Source: an uncultured Oxalobacter sp.
GTDB taxonomy: Bacteria > Pseudomonadota > Gammaproteobacteria > Burkholderiales > Burkholderiaceae_D
Direction of reading: 5' to 3'
Length of the DNA stretch: 41,591 nucleotides
NCBI GenBank assembly: GCA_934270705.1
Contig: CAKQQG010000009.1
Coordinates: 1 to 41,591 of the forward strand
The notes beneath the pieces are model-generated. The model did not search any database. It was given only the letters and a program-made list of their open reading frames with translations, and had not been told where the DNA came from. This document shows, one piece after another, positions 35,664 to 41,591 of the stretch; positions within the stretch are counted from its first letter, which is position 1, and each line of letters opens with the position of its first letter. Position numbers and translations under genes: made by a program.

Positions 35664-37052
35664 ATGAATACTGATTCTTCTCCTATTGCCGCCATCGCTA
35701 CCGCACCAGGACGCGGTGGTGTCGGCATCGTTCGGATTTCCGGCAAAAACCTTGAACCGTTCATTTCGGAATTCTTCAGAAACGCGACACCGGAATTGCC
35801 ACTGGAACCCCGATATGCCCACTTCCTGCCTTTCATGGACGAAGACGGCAGCATCATCGATGAAGGGATCGCACTGTATTTCAAGGCGCCGCACTCGTTT
35901 ACCGGAGAAGATGTCCTGGAACTCCAGGGACATGGCGGACCTGTCGTATTGCAAATGCTCATGAAGCGCTGTCTTCAGGTCGGCAAGAACATCGACCTCC
36001 GGATGGCTGAGCCCGGCGAATTCACCCGCAGGGCTTTTCTCAACGATCGTATCGATCTGGCACAAGCCGAAGCAATCGCAGACCTGATCGACGCCACCAC
36101 CGAAGAAGCGGTCCGCTCTGCATCACGCTCGCTGTCCGGAGCATTCTCCCGAGAAATCCACGAACTGGTTGCAACGATCATCGAATTGAGAATGCTGGTC
36201 GAATCCTCGCTGGATTTTCCGGAAGAGGACATCGACTTTCTGCAAAAGGAAAATGTCCGTGAGAGAATCGCCGCCATCCGCAATTCATTAAGCGGAATCG
36301 TCACCCAGGCGACACAGGGTGCGCTTTTGCGGGAAGGCATTCATGTCGTACTGGCCGGACAAACCAATGTCGGCAAGTCTTCGCTGCTGAATGTATTGAC
36401 CGGCTCCAACATTGCGATCGTCACCCCGATTGCAGGAACGACGCGTGACAAGATCACGGAAACCATACAACTTGAGGGCGTTCCCGTCACCCTGATCGAT
36501 ACCGCCGGTATCAGGACCAGTGCTGCGGAAGACGAAGTCGAACGTATCGGTATCGAGCGTACCTGGAACGAAATCGAGAAAGCCGACGTCATTCTCCATC
36601 TGCTTGACGCCAGTATCGGCCCCACCCGTTCCGATGAAAAAATCGCGGCAGACTTTCCCGAAGGCATTCCGGTCATTCAGGTCTGGAACAAAATCGATAT
36701 TTCAGGCCACCGTCCGTCGGTTGACAACATGTTCGGTATCACGCAAGTCTATCTGTCCACGCAAACCGGCCAGGGCATTGATTTGCTCAAAACCGAACTG
36801 CTCAAGATCGCCGGATGGGCACAGACTGGCGAATCGACCTACCTTGCACGTGAACGCCACATGAATGCCATGAAAACTGCTGACAAGCATCTGGCGATCG
36901 CGGCAGAACACGCCGCATCGGGAACGCCGTCGATGGATCTGCTGGCTGAAGAACTCAGACTGGCACAAGATGCCCTGAACAGCATTACAGGTGCATTCAC
37001 ATCCGATGACTTGCTGGGATTGATCTTCTCCAGATTTTGTATCGGCAAATAA
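35664..37052 (+). CDS. mnmE: tRNA modification GTPase MnmE
   Basis: With MnmG it modifies the wobble uridine (cmnm5U) of tRNAs. The 462-aa protein has the N-terminal tetrahydrofolate-binding domain ([41 protein letters not shown]), then an inserted GTPase domain: [12 protein letters not shown] (G1), GTTRD (G2), DTAGIR (G3), WNKID (G4). The C-terminal catalytic FCIGK contains the conserved cysteine. The start ATG at 35664 fits the family but has no visible Shine-Dalgarno site. Two hairpins follow the gene. Confidence 0.96.
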   Translation: MNTDSSPIAAIATAPGRGGVGIVRISGKNLEPFISEFFRNATPELPLEPRYAHFLPFMDEDGSIIDEGIALYFKAPHSFTGEDVLELQGHGGPVVLQMLMKRCLQVGKNIDLRMAEPGEFTRRAFLNDRIDLAQAEAIADLIDATTEEAVRSASRSLSGAFSREIHELVATIIELRMLVESSLDFPEEDIDFLQKENVRERIAAIRNSLSGIVTQATQGALLREGIHVVLAGQTNVGKSSLLNVLTGSNIAIVTPIAGTTRDKITETIQLEGVPVTLIDTAGIRTSAAEDEVERIGIERTWNEIEKADVILHLLDASIGPTRSDEKIAADFPEGIPVIQVWNKIDISGHRPSVDNMFGITQVYLSTQTGQGIDLLKTELLKIAGWAQTGESTYLARERHMNAMKTADKHLAIAAEHAASGTPSMDLLAEELRLAQDALNSITGAFTSDDLLGLIFSRFCIGK

Positions 37053-37070
37053 CCATTTTGCCAGCATGTT

Positions 37071-37103
37071 GCCATAAGGTCCGGCCAATACGGACTTTAT
37101 GGC
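37071..37103 (+). other. Strong hairpin after mnmE
   Basis: 13-bp stem with a single G-T pair: GCCATAAGGTCCG (37071-37083) and CGGACTTTATGGC (37091-37103), loop of 7. No T-tract follows, so it may protect an mRNA end or assist termination rather than terminate by itself. Confidence 0.6.
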
Positions 37104-37140
37104 ATATTCGTTTCGAACCACTTTCAGTCTCTTGCCTGCC

Positions 37141-37171
37141 GCCTGAAACCGATAATATGCCGGTCTCAGGC
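37141..37171 (+). other. Hairpin in the ribBX leader
   Basis: GCCTGA (37141-37146) and TCAGGC (37166-37171) pair, and inside them ACCG pairs with CGGT, giving a 10-bp imperfect stem. TTTCCTTT follows. It is 40 bases before ribBX. It does not match the FMN riboswitch (RFN) pattern. It may be a terminator for mnmE or an attenuator. Confidence 0.5.
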
Positions 37172-37210
37172 AGTTTCCTTTAAAATAGCAGGTTGCAAAG
37201 GAATCCAGTT

Positions 37211-38323
37211 ATGCCTATTTCTTCCACTCAAGAAATTATCGATGAACTTCGCGCCGGCCATATGGTCATCCTGGTCGATGACGAAGATCGTGAAAACGAG
37301 GGTGATCTGATGATCGCTGCCGATTTCGTGACACCGGAAGCCATCAATTTCATGGCAAAACATGCGCGCGGTCTGGTTTGTCTGACTCTGACGCAAGAAC
37401 GTTGCAATCAGCTCGGTCTGTCGCCCATGACACGGGACAACCGCAGTTCTTTCAATACGGCCTTTACCACATCTATCGAAGCTGCAACCGGCGTCACCAC
37501 CGGTATTTCGGCTTTTGACCGTGCACGCACGATACAGGTCGCGGTGGCACGTGACGCATCTCCGGACGATATCGTCCAGCCCGGCCATATTTTTCCCATC
37601 ACCGCCAAACAGGGGGGAGTATTGCGACGAGCCGGACATACGGAAGCCGGTTGCGACCTGACAGCACTGGCGGGTCTGACACCGGCATCGGTCATATGCG
37701 AAATCATGAATGAAGACGGTTCGATGGCACGTTTGCCGGAATTGCTGGAATTTGCCGACAGACACCATATCAAGATCGGCACGATCGCCGATCTGATCAG
37801 CTACCGCAACCGGCATGAAAGCATCGTCGAACGTATTGCCGAAAACGACTTGCATACGATAGCTGGAACGTTTCATGGTGTCGTGTACCGCGACAAACCC
37901 AGCCAATCCATACACCTGGCCCTGATCAAGGGCACCATCACTGCCAACGATGAAACGCTGGTCCGTGTCCACCAGCCGGTATCCCTGATCGATTTTCTGG
38001 CACTGGAATCCACGCGTCATGCATGGCATCTCCCGGAAGCCATGCACGCCATACAGGCCAGCGAACGCGGTATTCTTGTTCTGCTCAACTGCAACGAACT
38101 GCCTGAAGAATTTCTGGCGAAATTCGATACAATCGGAAAACAGCGCGCCTCCGACAAAACCCAGGCAGCCAGCCAGACCATCAGGAATTACGGTATCGGC
38201 GCACAAATTCTTCGGGATATCGGCGCAGGAAAAATCAGACTGCTGGGCAACCCCAAAAAAATGCCTTCCATGGCCGGCTTCAATCTGGATATTGTCGGTT
38301 ATCGGGATAACAAGGATCTTTAA
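37211..38323 (+). CDS. ribB: 3,4-dihydroxy-2-butanone 4-phosphate synthase with degenerate GTP cyclohydrolase II half (RibBX type)
   Basis: Makes 3,4-dihydroxybutanone 4-phosphate for riboflavin. N-terminal DHBP synthase motifs are complete: [13 protein letters not shown] (metal/substrate acids) and [11 protein letters not shown] (about residues 1-200). The C-terminal region aligns with RibA by its framing ([17 protein letters not shown]), but the zinc cysteine cluster (GxCLTGD...CDCGxQL) is missing, so GTP cyclohydrolase II activity is not expected. This is the ribBX variant described in proteobacteria; a true ribA should exist elsewhere. Start ATG 37211 has AAAGGA upstream. ribH and nusB follow. 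Confidence 0.92.
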   Translation: MPISSTQEIIDELRAGHMVILVDDEDRENEGDLMIAADFVTPEAINFMAKHARGLVCLTLTQERCNQLGLSPMTRDNRSSFNTAFTTSIEAATGVTTGISAFDRARTIQVAVARDASPDDIVQPGHIFPITAKQGGVLRRAGHTEAGCDLTALAGLTPASVICEIMNEDGSMARLPELLEFADRHHIKIGTIADLISYRNRHESIVERIAENDLHTIAGTFHGVVYRDKPSQSIHLALIKGTITANDETLVRVHQPVSLIDFLALESTRHAWHLPEAMHAIQASERGILVLLNCNELPEEFLAKFDTIGKQRASDKTQAASQTIRNYGIGAQILRDIGAGKIRLLGNPKKMPSMAGFNLDIVGYRDNKDL

Positions 38324-38347
38324 TCACTGCCATCTGGGAGAAAGATT

Positions 38348-38833
38348 ATGAGTATCAATACATTCGAAGTGGATCTTCAGGGACAGGATCTCCGGATCGG
38401 AATCGTCCAGTCACGCTTCAACGAGGAAATCTGTCGAGGACTGCTCAATGCCTGCCTGGGTGAGCTGAAACGGCTTGGTGTCGCCAACGAGGATATTCTG
38501 GTTGCAACGGTACCTGGCGCGCTGGAAATTCCCGTCGCGCTGCAAAAAATGGCTGAATCGCAGCAATTCGATGCATTGATCGCTGTCGGCGCCGTCATCA
38601 AGGGGGAAACTTACCATTTCGAACTGGTTTCCAACGAATCGGCCGCTGGAATCTCGCGTGTTGCACTGGACTTCGATATGCCGATCGCCAATGCCGTCTT
38701 GACAACCTATACAGATGAACAAGCCGAAGCCCGTATGATCGAAAAGGGTACCGAGGCAGCAAGAGTTGCCGTTGAAATGGCCAATCTGGTACTGGCCATA
38801 GACGAGCTGGAACCGGCTTCCGAAGACGAATGA
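38348..38833 (+). CDS. ribH: 6,7-dimethyl-8-ribityllumazine synthase
   Basis: 161-aa enzyme that condenses the RibB and pyrimidine products to lumazine, the last-but-one riboflavin step. Motifs are [51 protein letters not shown] (catalytic His within) and the late [19 protein letters not shown] site precedes it, 24 bases after ribBX. Cotranscribed with ribBX and nusB. Confidence 0.96.
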   Translation: MSINTFEVDLQGQDLRIGIVQSRFNEEICRGLLNACLGELKRLGVANEDILVATVPGALEIPVALQKMAESQQFDALIAVGAVIKGETYHFELVSNESAAGISRVALDFDMPIANAVLTTYTDEQAEARMIEKGTEAARVAVEMANLVLAIDELEPASEDE

Positions 38834-38870
38834 CACTGCATAGTCCGACTCACTTTTTGTACCCGATACC

Positions 38871-39341
38871 ATGAAAACAAAATCCGTACACGCCAATCCA
38901 TCCAAGATCCGTTCACCCAGACATCGCTCGCGTGAATTCGCGTTACAGGGACTCTATGAATGGTTGTTGAATCAGGATACGGCTTCCGCGATCATCGAGC
39001 ATATCCGTCAGGCACATGGTTTCGACAAGGCTGATACCGGACATTTTGTCGCACTGGTATCCGGTGTCATCCACCAGGCAGAAACCCTGCGTGCGGCTAT
39101 CACACCACATATCGATCGCTCTCTGGCCGAGTTGTCACCCGTAGAACATGCCATCCTGCTCATCGGCGCCTACGAACTGACCAACCATGTCGAAATTCCC
39201 TACCGGGTCGTCATCAACGAAGCGGTCGAACTGACCAAATCGTTCGGTGGTATCGATGGCCACAAGTTCGTCAATGGCGTTCTCGACAAGATCGCCGCCC
39301 GGCTGCGTCCCGCAGAAGTCGAGGCCGACCGCCACCGTTGA
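38871..39341 (+). CDS. nusB: Transcription antitermination protein NusB
   Basis: All-helical factor of the NusB/NusE pair that loads on boxA of rRNA leaders. 156 aa, with [20 protein letters not shown] at the start, then a helical core ending [36 protein letters not shown], the family signature. It follows ribH by 37 bases and ends at a strong terminator. Confidence 0.95.
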   Translation: MKTKSVHANPSKIRSPRHRSREFALQGLYEWLLNQDTASAIIEHIRQAHGFDKADTGHFVALVSGVIHQAETLRAAITPHIDRSLAELSPVEHAILLIGAYELTNHVEIPYRVVINEAVELTKSFGGIDGHKFVNGVLDKIAARLRPAEVEADRHR

Positions 39342-39355
39342 ACAGCCCTTCCCAT

Positions 39356-39390
39356 AAAAAAAGCGGTACCTGAACGGTACCGCTTTTTTT
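39356..39390. terminator. Bidirectional intrinsic terminator, nusB/metF
   Basis: AAGCGGTACC (39361-39370) pairs with GGTACCGCTT (39376-39385) around a TGAAC loop. A-runs lie on the left and T-runs (to 39390) on the right. It separates the convergent nusB and metF. Confidence 0.93.
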
Positions 39391-39415
39391 ATGCCTTCAG
39401 CAATTTGCCGACGAA

Positions 39416-40273
39416 CTAAACGTTCTTTTCCTGTTTTTCGTGCAAACCGAGACGTTTCCAGATCTCTTTTGTCGCTGCCGCACGATTTAAACTGTAAAAA
39501 TGCAACCCTGGAGCGCCGCCATCGAGAAGCTGTTGACACAATTCTGTGACGACATCCAGCCCGAATGCACGGATAGATGCAAGATCGTTTCCGTAACTTT
39601 CCAGTCGCAAGCGAATCCATCGCGGGATTTCGGCACCGCACATGTCGGAAAATCGGGCCAGCTGGGTAAAATTGGTAATCGGCATAATGCCTGCAATCAC
39701 CGGAATGGATACACCCGCATCCCGGATATTGTCCATAAATCGGAAATAGGCTGACGGATTGTAAAAATACTGCGTAATCGCCACATCGGAACCTGCTTTG
39801 ACCTTTTGCACAAAATGACGGATATCATCGGTCATCGATTTGGCCTGTGGATGCATCTCGGGATACGCAGCCACATCGATCCTGAACCAGTCGCCGGTTT
39901 CCTGACGGATGAACTCCACAAGCTCGCTGGCATAATGAAATTCCCCCAGCACACCATACGAACTGGGCAAATCACCGCGCAAGGCAACGATATGCCGAAT
40001 ACCGCAAGCACGATATTCGTTAAGCCGTTCACGCACCTTTTCACGCGTGGAACCGATACAGGTAATATGAGGAGCGGCCTCATATCCCTCATTCTGGATT
40101 TCCAGCGCGATATCATGCGTTCCCTGCTGTGTCGAACCACCGGCGCCGAAAGTAATCGAAAAATATTTCGGTGAGAGCTCTGCCAACTCTGCACGTGTAT
40201 TGCGCAATTCACGAATCGCTTCCGGCGTTTTTGGCGGAAACACTTCGATACTGAAACTTTTTGGTGATGCCAT
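39416..40273 (-). CDS. metF: Methylenetetrahydrofolate reductase
   Basis: FAD-dependent enzyme that makes 5-methyl-THF, the methyl donor for methionine. The 285-aa sequence has FSIEVFPPKTPE (catalytic Glu), SITFGAGGST, HITCIGS and ALRGDLP, and the later QYFYNP and IPVIAGIMPITN. Its ATG directly follows the stop codon of the holin-family gene with no gap. Together with ahcY upstream it forms a methyl-cycle unit. Confidence 0.96.
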   Translation of the reverse strand: MASPKSFSIEVFPPKTPEAIRELRNTRAELAELSPKYFSITFGAGGSTQQGTHDIALEIQNEGYEAAPHITCIGSTREKVRERLNEYRACGIRHIVALRGDLPSSYGVLGEFHYASELVEFIRQETGDWFRIDVAAYPEMHPQAKSMTDDIRHFVQKVKAGSDVAITQYFYNPSAYFRFMDNIRDAGVSIPVIAGIMPITNFTQLARFSDMCGAEIPRWIRLRLESYGNDLASIRAFGLDVVTELCQQLLDGGAPGLHFYSLNRAAATKEIWKRLGLHEKQEKNV

Positions 40274-40615
40274 TTAATTCCTGAGTAACAAGGTGGACAA
40301 GGCCCACGAAATAATACTGTATAGCAAAGCTCCGCCTACCGCTGTCGCAAAACCGCTGACATAAAACCCGTCAACCATTTTGGAAACCAGCCAGAACAGC
40401 AATCCATTGATTACCAGAATGAAAATGCCGAGCGTCAACACCGTGACCGGCAATGTCAGCAGCACCAATATCGGCCTGATCAATGCATTGACCAATCCAA
40501 GTACCAGCGCGGCAATCAACGCCGTCCAGAATCCCGATATCCTGATGGATGTCATCAGATACGGTAGTGCAAGCAAAGCAACCGTGTTAATCAGCCAGAC
40601 AACGAGAATACGCAT
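40274..40615 (-). CDS. Phage-holin-family small membrane protein
   Basis: 113-aa protein with four predicted membrane helices, of the family annotated as phage holin (DUF360-like). It is a chromosomal gene commonly found between ahcY and metF in Burkholderiales, not a sign of a prophage. Start 40615 follows GGAAAAGATC; the frame is open upstream without a better start. The conserved core reads GLVNALIRPILVLLTLPVTVLTLGIF. Function unknown. Confidence 0.85.
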   Translation of the reverse strand: MRILVVWLINTVALLALPYLMTSIRISGFWTALIAALVLGLVNALIRPILVLLTLPVTVLTLGIFILVINGLLFWLVSKMVDGFYVSGFATAVGGALLYSIISWALSTLLLRN

Positions 40616-40708
40616 GATCTTTTCCGTTCCAGCCGGAAATACCGGCTCTCTTTCATCAATCCATACACAAAATCCGTAAAATGCGGACAATCATCCGGCC
40701 GTCAACAT

Positions 40709-40729
40709 GGCACGGACTGTTCCCGTGCC
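40709..40729 (-). other. Hairpin after ahcY
   Basis: GGCACGG (40709-40715) and CCGTGCC (40723-40729) with a 7-base loop, 16 bases beyond the ahcY stop on the minus strand. No T-tract follows, so termination is doubtful; it may shield the 3' end or be read through into the holin and metF genes. Confidence 0.45.
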
Positions 40730-40744
40730 TTCCAGCGAAATGAT

Positions 40745-41591
<847 letters not shown>

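Noticed and set aside
37053..37210. FMN riboswitch before the riboflavin genes
   Set aside because: The characteristic RFN core sequences are not present; only two simple hairpins are seen.
37166..38206. 346-codon open frame opposite ribBX
   Set aside because: Shadow of ribBX; no domain resemblance.
40274..40615. Prophage suggested by a holin-family gene
   Set aside because: No other phage gene is present, and this family is a normal chromosomal neighbour of ahcY and metF in betaproteobacteria.
40616..40744. SAH riboswitch near ahcY
   Set aside because: It would lie 5' of ahcY, which is outside the window on the right; the 3' side has only a simple hairpin.

Overview
This is a gene-dense stretch of housekeeping chromosome, with no phage, transposon, CRISPR array, rRNA or tRNA that I can see. 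Base composition looks moderate (roughly half G+C by eye). The gene set points to a betaproteobacterium of the order Burkholderiales: metX-metW, gshA-gshB followed by EIIA-HPr-EI, a DUF1840 protein, a DUF3108 protein, a RibB with a degenerate RibA half, ahcY-holin-metF, and glutathione ligase of the proteobacterial type. I favour the Oxalobacteraceae, perhaps Oxalobacter itself, but this is recalled gene content and order, not a computed placement.

Layout. 1-5300: 3' part of exonuclease III (xth), convergent with trpB; upstream of trpB on the minus strand lie ampG, metW and metX. metX is preceded by a good promoter, a pseudoknot matching the SAM-II riboswitch, and a classic intrinsic terminator. 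5317-10300: a minus-strand operon gshA-gshB-EIIA(Man)-HPr-EI, with glutathione synthesis next to an incomplete PTS that has no sugar permease. 10600-13600: plus-strand ubiK-like, comM/yifB, DUF1840 and a lipoprotein. 13600-17400: a MidA-type methyltransferase (minus), then a plus-strand pterin/tRNA cluster (pteridine-reductase-like SDR, folB, ttcA) ending in a 9-nt overlap with heptose gene rfaE2. 17600-24000: a DUF3108 periplasmic protein, then the tamA-tamB outer-membrane assembly pair. 24070-27600: queC with a structured leader, a strong bidirectional terminator, and a phosphoketolase. 27580-32100: minus-strand run of HDAC-like hydrolase, rbgA/ylqF, an unknown protein, a single-domain asparaginase-like protein and glmU. 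32360-35330: mltB, a small helix-turn-helix protein, a terminator, and a class III aminotransferase (argD-like). 35660-39400: mnmE, ribBX, ribH, nusB, terminator. 39416-41591: minus-strand ahcY (5' end outside), holin-family membrane protein, metF.

Links between genes. Methionine/SAM chemistry appears at both ends: metX/metW under an apparent SAM sensor near the left end, and metF and ahcY (methyl supply and SAH removal) at the right end. Riboflavin genes ribBX and ribH are adjacent to nusB, as in many proteobacteria. Envelope genes are scattered through the window: ampG, mltB, rfaE2, tamAB and glmU.

The best candidate for a noteworthy system is the SAM-II-like switch at 5150-5297. Promoter, aptamer, an alternative hairpin and a terminator can all be read off the sequence, and together they suggest control by premature termination. 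Secondary points are an isolated trpB behind a long dyad, the metal-site-less RibA half of RibBX, the queC leader hairpins, and dyads upstream of the phosphoketolase and the aminotransferase.
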